A stretch of DNA of 64,000 nucleotides from Erwinia tasmaniensis Et1/99 (lineage in GTDB: Bacteria > Pseudomonadota > Gammaproteobacteria > Enterobacterales > Enterobacteriaceae): NCBI RefSeq assembly GCF_000026185.1, contig NC_010694.1, positions 3,410,001-3,474,000 on the forward strand. The letters are read 5' to 3'. Below are positions 35,363 to 44,582 of the stretch, in pieces. A program made the position numbers and the translations under genes. Positions within the stretch are counted from its first letter, which is position 1; each line of letters opens with the position of its first letter. The notes beneath the pieces were generated by a model. It searched no databases, was not told where the DNA came from, and saw only the letters and a program-made list of their open reading frames with translations.

Positions 35363-35788
35363 ATGCATGACGACATCATTAATACCCTGACCCACTGGAT
35401 CGACAACAATCTGGGTAAAAACCTGTCGATTGATGAAGTGGCGGCAAAATCGGGCTACTCGAAATGGCATCTGCAGCGCATGTTCCGCACCGTCACAAAA
35501 CAGACGCTGGGCGGATATATACGCGAGCGCCGTTTGACCCTGGCCGCCGAAGCGCTGCGCCAGAGCCACCGTCCGGTATTTGATATCGCCATGCAGTATG
35601 GCTACGATTCGCAGCAGACCTTCTCACGGGTATTTCGTCGTCAATTTTCGCAAACGCCAACAGATTACCGTAACACCATGCGTCGCCAGAGGTTGCAGCG
35701 CAGCAGCTGGAATTTTGACTGTAGTGACTACGCTGTCAGCAGCCTCACCCGGCAGCCGCATCGCAAAGCCAGTCCGACCTGTAACTGA
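35363..35788 (+). CDS. soxS: Superoxide response regulator SoxS, with a C-terminal extension
   Basis: This 141-residue AraC-family activator has residues 1-106 that align with the whole of E. coli SoxS (107 residues): LSIDEVAAKSGYSKWHLQRMF, then DIAMQYGYDSQQTFSRVFRR. The last 34 residues (RQRLQRSSWNF to SPTCN) have no counterpart in E. coli. GGGAGA lies 7 nt before the ATG. It is divergent from soxR with the SoxR box in between, so it is induced by oxidised SoxR and then drives the superoxide regulon. The extra tail could be a natural extension or read-through after loss of the original stop. Confidence 0.95.
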   Translation: MHDDIINTLTHWIDNNLGKNLSIDEVAAKSGYSKWHLQRMFRTVTKQTLGGYIRERRLTLAAEALRQSHRPVFDIAMQYGYDSQQTFSRVFRRQFSQTPTDYRNTMRRQRLQRSSWNFDCSDYAVSSLTRQPHRKASPTCN

Positions 35789-37209
35789 ACCTACGCGCAC
35801 CGGTACGGCAGCGCGGCGCTGTCATGACTTCAGACTCCCGCTGCGCGCCTGTTCATCGCTATAAAGATGACCTGTCGTGCGTGCCCAAACACCGCTATAT
35901 GTTGAAAAAAAAACGAAATTTCCCGACACCGCGGCAGGCATCTCGCCACCGACATGACGTTATTCCGACATTCGCGGTTTGCTATCGCGGAAATAGATTT
36001 CAGGTGAATAGTGAGAGGCGTCTTTTTCCAGCCGCGTACGTATTGGCTATTTTCTAACATTTTTAAATAAATGATCTAACCAGGTAAAAAAAGGTATCTT
36101 CGCGCACAGATATGCCCGATCTTTTCCCGCTTGAAATGCAGTATGGCCTTACCCTATGGCATTTTTGTCTTTAATAGCCAATCCAGTGCCCCCAACGTCA
36201 TAAATATCTACGAAGCAGCCAATGTGCACGCGGCGGTAAGACGTTCCCGTTCGTAAGCCGTAACTGACCCTGTCAGAAAGAACCGTACCCTTTTCCGCTG
36301 GAAAGAGAAAAAATATGCTGGAAATCGCCAGAGGTAGGCCAGAACGTAACGGTCTGCGCAGCAGACGGAAGATCTGATAAACCTACCTTCACGGGACCAG
36401 GTAGGGCAATAAGCTGATGGCAATCACTGAGAGTGCTCCTCATTTTCACGACGCGCCCATTATTTTACAGGGAAGCGTGTCAGCACCTAAAATAACGGCA
36501 GCGGCAGTGTGAAGGAGAAAAATAACACGCTAACAGAGACTAACCTAAATATATCAGGGCCGACAAGCCTACCCAAAAATCGATTAGAAATATCGCGCCG
36601 GCATCGGGTTCTACTTAATTGCTTATCGCCCACGCGCCATGCAGCATCGTGCCGTATTTTATTGAAGAAGATTGTCTTTTTTTAAAGCCTCATCGTAACT
36701 TCCCGGTCCAACAACGTAATCACTAACGGGGCTGATGCTCTTACGAACAGTGATTAAATAAAGCTTTTCTTATTCCGATAGACAAATTTTACGGAACGTC
36801 CACTTAGCGCCAAGAAGACTGTTTTTGAACCGATAATTATTTCATGTTCATCAACAGCGGTAATCCCGTGTGATGATAGTCACTTAGAGTTTTCACATAA
36901 GCCGTAAGTCAAACATTGAAATTAGCTCATTTTTTTAGCTCCCCTGCCGGAGTTATCCTAATCATTCCTCCTTTAGGAGCGGATATGAGAGAAAGTTATA
37001 GCAAAAGACAACAATATCAAAACCCCTAAAAACTATTTCTTAAAATTTAGGATGAATCCCATAATGTTATTTTACTCATAATCCCCTAACGTAAGGCGTA
37101 ACGACCTAATCAGCTGATTATTCAGGTCTGGATAATATCTTAAAAAACAGATCCACTTAATAATATAGTCATTCTTACCCACGCATTGTTAAGAAAGGTA
37201 ATAACATTT
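35789..37209. other. Gene-poor A/T-rich region after soxS
   Basis: In E. coli pdeC lies here; it is absent. Only short ORFs without family resemblance or good ribosome sites occur on either strand, and base composition falls toward A/T from about 36050. A 14-codon ORF at 36985-37029 has a good but hairpin-masked ribosome site. The region is best read as decayed or foreign DNA. Confidence 0.5.
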
Positions 37210-37602
37210 ATGAGAAAGTCACGATATACCGAAGAGCAAATCACCAACGCCATTAAAGCTTCGGAAAATGGCGGCAGTGTAAAAGAAATTTGTGACACAT
37301 TAGGAATTTCTGCGGCGACTTTGTATAGCTGGAAAAAAAAGTATGCGGGACTTTCTTCAGAAAATGGACGAAAAATGAAGGACCTGGAGGAGAAGCTGCA
37401 CAGTATTGAACGTGAGCTACGTGTTCTCTCCTCTGACAAAGAGATGCTACAAAGCGTGCTTAGGCACTTTTTCACCACTAAAGATAAACGGCAGGCCGTT
37501 AATTTTCTCCAGAATATCTATCAGATTGGTACGCGCCGCAGCTGTCGCCTGCTGGATATCAGCCGCAGTGTTTATCACTATCCTAACAATGGTGAAAACT
37601 GA
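37210..37602 (+). mobile_element. IS3-family (IS407-like) transposase remnant, OrfA fused to start of OrfB
   Basis: The 130-residue ORF begins MRKSRYTEEQITNAIK and has the OrfA helix-turn-helix (VKEICDTLGISAATLYSWKKKY) plus the leucine-zipper-like stretch to SDKEMLQSVL at about residue 88. It then runs on in the same frame into what is normally the start of OrfB: TTKDKRQAVNFLQ, RRSCRLLDISRSVYHY. The catalytic DDE part is missing. No terminal inverted repeats or target duplication were seen. The frame is open and the sequence is A/T-rich, so it is either an old remnant or a retained DNA-binding protein. There is no strong ribosome site. Confidence 0.7.
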
Positions 37603-38457
37603 TTGTGGTATCAATGTCAACAAGTGGGTATGTAAAGGGATCAAATAAAAATATTCTTATGGCTGATTAAACATTGACGATCGCCCTTCGTAGCGGAAAA
37701 TTTCCAATGAACGGTTTATCACCCGTCTCCGTGACCTGACTGCACCTCCTAGAAATCAACAGCTTCAGTGCGCGTTTATCTTTTTGATTGGGATAAACGT
37801 GCAGCCAGCTGCCTCGCCTCAACCCATCGTTCGATGACAATGCGAGCGTTTTCACCCACTCATGAGGATTTTTTCTAGATGGTTATTAAGCCACCCCTCG
37901 ACCGTTAATCCATGCGCCGCTGATACCGCACGCCACAAAGATCCTGGTGACCAATAAGCCCCATCGCGCCCAAATACGTATTAACTATCCTTATTATTCA
38001 GGTCGATAATCCTGTCATGAGCGCATGTTGATGGTCATGTCACTTATTGATTGCCGGGGGTGATGATACCGGTATCCATCTCTTAAGACGCTATTTACAT
38101 CGCAAATTTGATTTACAGATGGCATTTGCGCAGGGAGTTGGGCACAAGCAGAGATCTTCCCCCCTTCAACGTGGCATGAGAAATCAGCTCATGTGGATGA
38201 AAAGAACAGGGAGGAAATAGCGCCCGGTGACATAGGCAGAGGCTGCGCGCCACAAGATCGCGAGGGTTGAGTACACGGTCAACGCACAACGAACGATTTC
38301 CAGGCACCAGAACTAGCACGAAATATCAAAACTAAACAAAAAGCCAACGAACCCCATGCGGTGGGCGGTGATTAAAGGACATTGCGGTACCATTTATTAA
38401 GACCCTGTTCTAATAAAGTCCTCCCCCTCTATAAAGTTTAATAATTTAATAAATATC
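37603..38457. other. Intergenic region between the transposase remnant and the VirK-like gene
   Basis: This 855-bp stretch contains only short minus-strand ORFs (62 and 68 codons) without recognised similarity. The last 60 bp before 38458 are A/T-rich, as for a promoter, but no ribosome site is seen before the ATG. Confidence 0.45.
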
Positions 38458-39390
38458 ATGTCAGAAACACTGATTAGCCCTTGTGGCGAAAACGGATTTA
38501 CGCTGTTTTTAGCTCTGGTTACCGGAAGAATAACTCCCGACACTCTATGGCGCTCCCCCACTTATCGGGCCAAATTTTTGCTGCGCTCGCTGGCGTTCCC
38601 TCGTGCCAGCATAAGCCATCTTCATCAGCTGGCCGTACTGCCTGAAATGCGTCATGCGCTGAATATTCAGGCCACGCTGCCCGGTAAAATACACCGGCCT
38701 TATCTTTATCTGGGGTTATCCTCTCGCCAGCGTGCGCAGGCTTTACAACAGCATTACGCATTTTTGCAGCAGCTTTCCTGCAACGCACTACGCAAGGCTA
38801 TGCTGACGCCGCAGCAAACTGAGCTGGTCAGTTTTTGCGCTAAGGACGATAAGCATTTCAAGGTGACTCTTGCCTGTAACGGTCGATGTGAACGCGAAGG
38901 TGAGGTCAATATGTCCCTCAGTTGCGATGGCACGCTGCTGGCAATCGTGACGTTTTCGGTTCTTGAGCGCGACGGACGTCGGGTGCTGCTTATCGGTGGA
39001 ATACAGGGGGCACACAGCGAAACGCCTCACGAGACGATCCGCACGGCAACCCGTTCCTGCTACGGGCTGTTTCCTAAGCGAGTGCTGCTGGAGGTTATCT
39101 CACTGCTGGCGCGTGCGTCGGGGATCGGGGCTATTCAGGCAGTCAGTAATTGCGGACACACTTATTACAGCCTCCGCTACCGCTACAAAAAGCGCGCCGT
39201 ATTTCTCGCCAGCTATGATGAATTCTGGCAGTCGCTGAGCGCTGAAAAGGTGTCACGCCAGCTTTGGCAACTGCCGCTGGAGTTCCCTCAGAAGACAATC
39301 GAAGAGATCCCCAGTAAAAAACGTGCAGAATATCGCCGCCGCTATGAACTGCTGGAGGTTTTGCGCCAGCAGTTCACGCGTTTAGTTTAA
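38458..39390 (+). CDS. VirK/YbjX family protein (DUF535)
   Basis: This 310-residue protein is a member of the VirK/YbjX family, shown by KFLLRSLAFPRASISHLHQLA, HRPYLYLGLSSRQRAQALQQHY and YDEFWQSLSAEKV. No signal peptide is seen. Family members in Salmonella and Shigella are PhoP-linked and affect resistance to antimicrobial peptides or surface display of virulence proteins; the biochemical activity is not known. I saw no PhoP box upstream. There is no clear ribosome site, and the start may lie slightly elsewhere. It is convergent with the DUF3828 gene (6-nt gap) and lies in the accessory block after soxS. Confidence 0.8.
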   Translation: MSETLISPCGENGFTLFLALVTGRITPDTLWRSPTYRAKFLLRSLAFPRASISHLHQLAVLPEMRHALNIQATLPGKIHRPYLYLGLSSRQRAQALQQHYAFLQQLSCNALRKAMLTPQQTELVSFCAKDDKHFKVTLACNGRCEREGEVNMSLSCDGTLLAIVTFSVLERDGRRVLLIGGIQGAHSETPHETIRTATRSCYGLFPKRVLLEVISLLARASGIGAIQAVSNCGHTYYSLRYRYKKRAVFLASYDEFWQSLSAEKVSRQLWQLPLEFPQKTIEEIPSKKRAEYRRRYELLEVLRQQFTRLV

Positions 39391-39396
39391 AGGCCG

Positions 39397-39840
39397 CTAT
39401 CGCTCAGAGGATTCTGGCTGGACTTCATCGATTTTCCAGCCATCGCGCTCGTGAACCAGCGTAACCAGCAGATGCTGCCTGTCGCTGGGATCACGACCGA
39501 GCGTGACATCGCCTGCCGCCCGCTTACCGTTATAGGTAAAACGGCTGACGCTGACGTTATTGACCCATCCGTCACTGTAGTCCTGATCCTGCAGGAAGTA
39601 GTCGTCGTCCATGCCGTCCGGGCTTTTAATCAGCAGGTTAATTTTTTGCAGCAACCGCTGCGTGACATACTCATTTAACAGCGGATCGTGTTCATCGATC
39701 GGACTTTCTTCTTTACTTAGCGCCGTCAGATACCAGTTGTAAAAGGCCAGGCTGGTGCTCTGGGGATCGTTATTATGCTCAGCCGCCGTCGCCCCAAAGG
39801 CAACGATCGCTGTCACCAGCATCAGCAACCACTTTTTCAT
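39397..39840 (-). CDS. DUF3828-like secreted protein
   Basis: This 147-residue protein has a signal peptide (MKKWLLMLVTAIVAFGATAA) followed by a compact domain (STSLAFYNWYLTALSKEESP, YVTQRLLQKI, TLVHERDGWKIDEVQ). The cystatin/NTF2-like order and the final DGWKIDEV strand resemble DUF3828 proteins, which are periplasmic or lipoprotein-like and of unknown function. No lipobox Cys follows the signal, so it should be soluble in the periplasm. GGAG lies 9 nt before the ATG at 39840. It sits between the VirK-like gene and the two-partner secretion adhesin; a link to either is unproven. Confidence 0.6.
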   Translation of the reverse strand: MKKWLLMLVTAIVAFGATAAEHNNDPQSTSLAFYNWYLTALSKEESPIDEHDPLLNEYVTQRLLQKINLLIKSPDGMDDDYFLQDQDYSDGWVNNVSVSRFTYNGKRAAGDVTLGRDPSDRQHLLVTLVHERDGWKIDEVQPESSER

Positions 39841-40074
39841 GCAAACCACTCCGGATAACTCACGTCTTCATTCCTTTATCAATCGTGCTTTCCTGTGCGC
39901 CTGTGATTGTATTGAATTTAGCCGGCTAATCTACCCTCACCCTTCACTTTGTGACTTTTTTTCGTAACCGTTTACCGTAATGTGCGCCGATAACCCGTTC
40001 AGGCCGCATCCACCGCCACGCTCCTGCATCCCGCGTAAAGCGCCGCCTCTCCCTGAAATCAACAGGATTTAATC

Positions 40075-43000
40075 CTACTCATCTTCAGGCCCGCGGCCGG
40101 TCGCTTTTCCTCTCTTGCGCGTTTCCTGAATACCGTGCGTGACGCCGATGGTTTCCGCTCCGAAAGTAGAGTAATACGGCGTAGGGACGTTCTGTTTCCA
40201 GCCGCGCGTTTCATAGAACGTCATGGCGTAATCCCCATTTTTACCGGGCTTCAGCGCCAGATAATGGATCCACAGATCCCTTAGCTCCCCGCTGCTATCC
40301 TTTACCCGCACCTGAACACGCCTGCCGCGGGTATCGATCGCCAGCAGGGTGCTATCGCGATCGTTTTGCGCAGCGGCGTTATCGCGCAAGGTCAGTTGGC
40401 GAGTGGTCGGCTCCCCGTGACTGATCCCGGCACGGGCCACCGATCCCCATGAAAGCAGATAGTTGTCGTAGCGCTGCCACTTATCTTTATTTTTTTCAAC
40501 GTCATGGGCACTATCCCATTCGTCAGGCAGTCTCTTCAGACGGCGGGCTTCCAGCGTCCTATCACTGCCGCGGTGCAGAGTGTCCTGCTGCACGACGAGA
40601 TCCAACGCGTGCTGGCCGTGCAACGTGCCGCCAGAGCTATCCAACGTGCGGGTGTTCAGGCTCAACGTTTCGCCACTCTGCACCAGCCCCGCCTGATTCA
40701 GCACCACCAGCGCTGGGACGGCGCGCAAAGTGTCAGTATTAATGCGTAAATTATCGTTGGCCAGAATGCGCCCCCGCCGGTTATCGAGAGTGGTCAGCCC
40801 TGAGAGGGCCAGGGAACCTGCGCTTTGCAGGCGGCCTGCGCTATTGTCGACTTCGCGCGCGGTCACGACTCCCTGCGTGGTGCCAAACAGGATGCCACCG
40901 TCACCATTGTCGAGCCGATCGGCCTGAATATCGAATCCGGCCTGACTACTGAGGGTTCCCTGCCCGCGGTTATCGAACCGTGCCGCGTTGAGCGCGAGCA
41001 TCCTGGTAGAAACCAGCTGGCCTGCCCGGTTATTCAGCCAGGGCGCATCGAACGTCAGCGTATCGCCGCTGTGTACCTTACCCTGATGATTATTTAGCCA
41101 TCCGGCGCGATAAATACCGCTACCCTGGCTGTTCAGCGTGCCGAAAGCGTTGTCGAGCCGTGCCGCCGCCAGGCTCAGCCCGCGGTGGCTGCTGAAGACG
41201 CCCAAACGATTAGCCACCTGCCCTGCGGCAATCTGCTGATCGCCGTTGCTGCGTACCGCGCCACCGTCGTTATTCAGCAACTCAATAATGCTCAGCTTGA
41301 GTTGCTGTCGACCGTCCAGGACACCAGCGGTGTTGTGCAACGACCGCGCGTCAAGCTGTAATCCTTCCCCGCTTTGCACTCTGCCGTGGCGATTGTCCAG
41401 CTCCTGCTTAAAATCCAGCCGCATCGCCTTCTGGCTATACAACAGGCCGCCCTGCTGGTTATCCGCCCCTTGGGCCGCCACGGTGAGCCTGTCGCCGGAC
41501 AGTAGCTGACCACCCCGGTTATTGAGATTGCCGCTGAAGCTCTCCCCGGTTGCGCCTTGCAGGTTCAGCGGTCCCGTGGCGCTCAGTTTTCCGCCGCGAT
41601 TATCGGCGTCTGACATGATGCGAAGATGCAGAGCGCCAGCAGACTGCACGACGCCGTTGGCGTTATCCAGTACGGTTGCAGCGATCGCCGCATCGCGCTG
41701 GCTCTGGATGCGGCCCTCGCGATTGTTGAAATCGTCACTGACGGCGGTCCAGCTCCCCTGACTGCCAATGCGTCCCCGTGGATTAAAAATATGCTGCGCA
41801 TGCAGGCTCTGTGAGCGTTTGCTGAAGATGCGGCCGCCGCCGTTATCCAGCTTCCCGGTGAAGTCCATATCCAGGCTGTCGAGCGCGTTAACGATGCCCT
41901 GTGCGTTATGCAGATCCGCGGCCCGCACGCGGGTACGTCCATTCCCGCTCAGCGTTCCCCCCCGATTATCCCAGTCGCCGGCCAACCGCAGCGAAAGCGC
42001 CTGCTGGCTTAACACCACGCCGCTCTGGCGGTTGCTTATCCCCCCGCCCTGTAAGGAGAGATCGCCTGCGCTTTGCAGCGAGCCGCCATCATTATCCAGC
42101 CTGCTGGCCGTGCTGCCCTGCCAGTTCAGATCCTGCAATGCGCCAATCCGCCCGCCCTGGTTACTGACATCACCCATACTGTTCAGGGTAAGTTCGCCAC
42201 CAGATTGCAGCCTGCCACCGGCATTGTTGAAGCGACGGATAACCGCATTGACCCACCTGCCGCCCTGCGCGGCTCCGCCACGGTTATCCCAGTCACCATC
42301 GGTACGTACCACTAGCGCCTCACCCGCCTCAAGCAGCCCCTTCGTGTTATCCAGCGCCTGTTTCAATGACAGATTCAGCCCTCGCAGCGCAATGATTTTG
42401 CCCAGCATATTATCCAGCCGCTTTGCGGTTAGCTCCAGCCTTTCGCCACTGATTGCGCCGCTATGATTATCTGCCGGCCCGGAGGCTTGCAGCATCAGCC
42501 GCTCGCCGGACAGCAGCCTGCCTTCTTCATTATCTACGGCCCGCGCGATTATCGTCGCTACCCTTCCTCCCTGTATCGTGCCGCCACGATTATTGACTTG
42601 GCCCTCGGTGCGAATACTCATGGCCTCACCGGCAGCCAGCAGCCCTTGCGTATTATCCAGCCTCTGACGGGCGGAGAGGTTCAGGTCGCCCTGCCCCGTC
42701 AGCTCTCCCTGCGTATTATTGAGCCGCCGGGTAACGATTTGCAGCTGCCCGCCGTTGATGACGCCAGAGCCGTTATCAACGGCGCCCACGGCGTTTATTG
42801 TCAACCGATCTCCCGACAGCAGCGCTCCGCGAGCGTTATGAATATCGCCGCCAACGGTGAGATCCAGCGCTGACCGACCGCTAATGCTGCCATTCCGGTT
42901 ATTCAGACTGCCAACGTCTAGCACCATGTCGCCGTTGCTGCCGATCGCCGCGCTACGATTATCTAACGCGCCGTTCAGGGTGAAACGGCTCTTTCCATCA

Positions 43001-44514
43001 CCGTTATGAAACCAGATGGCCTGCTGGTTAAATAGACTGGTAGCACTGATATTCCACTGCCCGGCGGCGATCTGCGCGCGCTGCGCATCGACATCACCGG
43101 TCGTGTTAATGCTGAATTCCCGGCTGTTCACCGTCGCCTGGCGCAGCACCACGCCGCCCGACCGCGCGCTAATCGTGGCACGGTCGGCCACCAGCTGGCT
43201 TTGACTGATATCGACCCGTCTGCCGACCAAATCCACATCCTTGCGGCTCAACAGGTTGCCGCCAGCACGGACAGTTCCCCCGCTGGTCAGGCTCAAATTT
43301 GCCGCATGTATCAGCTGCCCTTTAGCATTGCTGCCGGACAGCACGTGTCCGTGACTGTGGATCGCGCGCTCGCCCTTCAGCCGCACTTCGCCTGCCGCCG
43401 ACAGCGTACCGGACTGTTTCAGCTCACCGGTGCGGCTTTCGACAGCAAGCCGGCCGCCGCCGTGCAGCCTGCCGCGATACTCAATATTGTCTCTGGCGGC
43501 AAGGCTGACGTCACCGCCTGCCTGGGTCACCCCGTCCTTAACTGCTGATTGCCAGACGAGTTTCCCTTCGCTGCCCACGGTTAGCGTTTTGCCCGCCTGC
43601 ACACGCCCTCCCTGGTTGCGTACCCCCACCCCGGTTTCAGTGCCAATCATACGGATATGACCGCTGTACATGCCGCCCATATGCCCCATATCTATCGCCA
43701 GATCCGGCGGTTTGCCGTCGGTCTCCTGGACGATAATCCGCTTCCCGTCTGCACTGATGTGATTGCGGCCCGCCACCAGGGTAAGCTCTTTTTTGGCCCA
43801 GATCCCGGCGTTGACCTCCACCGCTCGCGCCAGCACCTCGACATATTCGGTGTCATGCCGCGCATCGCCGTTCAGCCCATCGCCCTCAATACGCACCACG
43901 CCGCGTTCAACCGCATGTCCCGCCAGACCACCGTCGGCGTTCAGCTGCGGCTTGCCGGTTGTCAGCGTCATGCGCCCGGCATTAATGGTGCCGCAGCCGT
44001 TACACACCATTCCCGCCGGATTGGCGACAATCACCTGCGCACGGCTCCCTGCAACCTCCATCAAACCACGCAGCTGGCTCGGATTATTGTTGTTAACCTC
44101 ATTGAGGATAACTTTTGCCCCAGTAGAAGTGAGATTGGGATTGCCCTGCACCATGCCGCCCAGCCTGGTTGAAGCCGTTACCGCCGAGTTATTAAGAACA
44201 ATCCCTTGCTGGCCGACGTCGAACTGCCGGTACTGGTTATGCGATACGCCAGCCCGATTGGGGGCGGTGATATTAACCTGCGGCACCCCATTACGCGTGG
44301 CGATAACCTGTGGGCGCTGGCCGGATGCCGCCGCGCCGTCCGCCACAATGCCCTCGGCCACCGCCGGGCCGGTAAACAGCGCCAGCAGCCTTAGCAGACT
44401 GCGGATCGTCATCAACGGGCGCAGTGCGTACCGTTTTTCTTGATAAATGCAGCCAGAAGCCCGCCGCTCTTCGCGAACGCGGCTGAAGATAAGGCGATAA
44501 CGGGGTTGACTCAT
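40075..44514 (-). CDS. Filamentous-haemagglutinin-like exoprotein (TpsA), short form
   Basis: The protein has 1479 residues. A long N-terminal export region (MSQPRYRLIFSRVREERR ... LLALFTGPAVA) leads to the TPS secretion domain (about 55-310), with the family motifs NPNLTS and NPAGMVCNGCGTIN. Residues 330 to about 1300 are degenerate haemagglutinin repeats of 20-25 residues (LDNRGG, LLSGDRLTL and like units) that fold as a beta-helix. The last 180 residues (from DTLHRGSDRTL) lack repeats, a VENN motif or a recognised toxin domain. It is much shorter than FHA or CdiA (2500-4000 residues). The ATG at 44514 is favoured by AAGGA 8 nt upstream; 44523 is an alternative. It is cotranscribed after its transporter gene. 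Confidence 0.9.
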   Translation of the reverse strand: MSQPRYRLIFSRVREERRASGCIYQEKRYALRPLMTIRSLLRLLALFTGPAVAEGIVADGAAASGQRPQVIATRNGVPQVNITAPNRAGVSHNQYRQFDVGQQGIVLNNSAVTASTRLGGMVQGNPNLTSTGAKVILNEVNNNNPSQLRGLMEVAGSRAQVIVANPAGMVCNGCGTINAGRMTLTTGKPQLNADGGLAGHAVERGVVRIEGDGLNGDARHDTEYVEVLARAVEVNAGIWAKKELTLVAGRNHISADGKRIIVQETDGKPPDLAIDMGHMGGMYSGHIRMIGTETGVGVRNQGGRVQAGKTLTVGSEGKLVWQSAVKDGVTQAGGDVSLAARDNIEYRGRLHGGGRLAVESRTGELKQSGTLSAAGEVRLKGERAIHSHGHVLSGSNAKGQLIHAANLSLTSGGTVRAGGNLLSRKDVDLVGRRVDISQSQLVADRATISARSGGVVLRQATVNSREFSINTTGDVDAQRAQIAAGQWNISATSLFNQQAIWFHNGDGKSRFTLNGALDNRSAAIGSNGDMVLDVGSLNNRNGSISGRSALDLTVGGDIHNARGALLSGDRLTINAVGAVDNGSGVINGGQLQIVTRRLNNTQGELTGQGDLNLSARQRLDNTQGLLAAGEAMSIRTEGQVNNRGGTIQGGRVATIIARAVDNEEGRLLSGERLMLQASGPADNHSGAISGERLELTAKRLDNMLGKIIALRGLNLSLKQALDNTKGLLEAGEALVVRTDGDWDNRGGAAQGGRWVNAVIRRFNNAGGRLQSGGELTLNSMGDVSNQGGRIGALQDLNWQGSTASRLDNDGGSLQSAGDLSLQGGGISNRQSGVVLSQQALSLRLAGDWDNRGGTLSGNGRTRVRAADLHNAQGIVNALDSLDMDFTGKLDNGGGRIFSKRSQSLHAQHIFNPRGRIGSQGSWTAVSDDFNNREGRIQSQRDAAIAATVLDNANGVVQSAGALHLRIMSDADNRGGKLSATGPLNLQGATGESFSGNLNNRGGQLLSGDRLTVAAQGADNQQGGLLYSQKAMRLDFKQELDNRHGRVQSGEGLQLDARSLHNTAGVLDGRQQLKLSIIELLNNDGGAVRSNGDQQIAAGQVANRLGVFSSHRGLSLAAARLDNAFGTLNSQGSGIYRAGWLNNHQGKVHSGDTLTFDAPWLNNRAGQLVSTRMLALNAARFDNRGQGTLSSQAGFDIQADRLDNGDGGILFGTTQGVVTAREVDNSAGRLQSAGSLALSGLTTLDNRRGRILANDNLRINTDTLRAVPALVVLNQAGLVQSGETLSLNTRTLDSSGGTLHGQHALDLVVQQDTLHRGSDRTLEARRLKRLPDEWDSAHDVEKNKDKWQRYDNYLLSWGSVARAGISHGEPTTRQLTLRDNAAAQNDRDSTLLAIDTRGRRVQVRVKDSSGELRDLWIHYLALKPGKNGDYAMTFYETRGWKQNVPTPYYSTFGAETIGVTHGIQETRKRGKATGRGPEDE

Positions 44515-44582
44515 GATGTTCATCCTTGAAAATTCGCTGTTATTTCAGCGTTAAGCGCCGGGCTTTGAACAAGCCGCCAGCA

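Noticed and set aside
38430..38457. PhoP box before the VirK/YbjX-like gene
   Set aside because: Two TTTA units are present but 8 nt apart instead of the 11-nt period of PhoP boxes, in a generally A/T-rich tract.
42000..44000. Many repeated short motifs in this region that at first look like a CRISPR or DNA repeat array
   Set aside because: They are the degenerate haemagglutinin repeats of the TpsA coding sequence; spacing follows codons and there are no uniform spacers.
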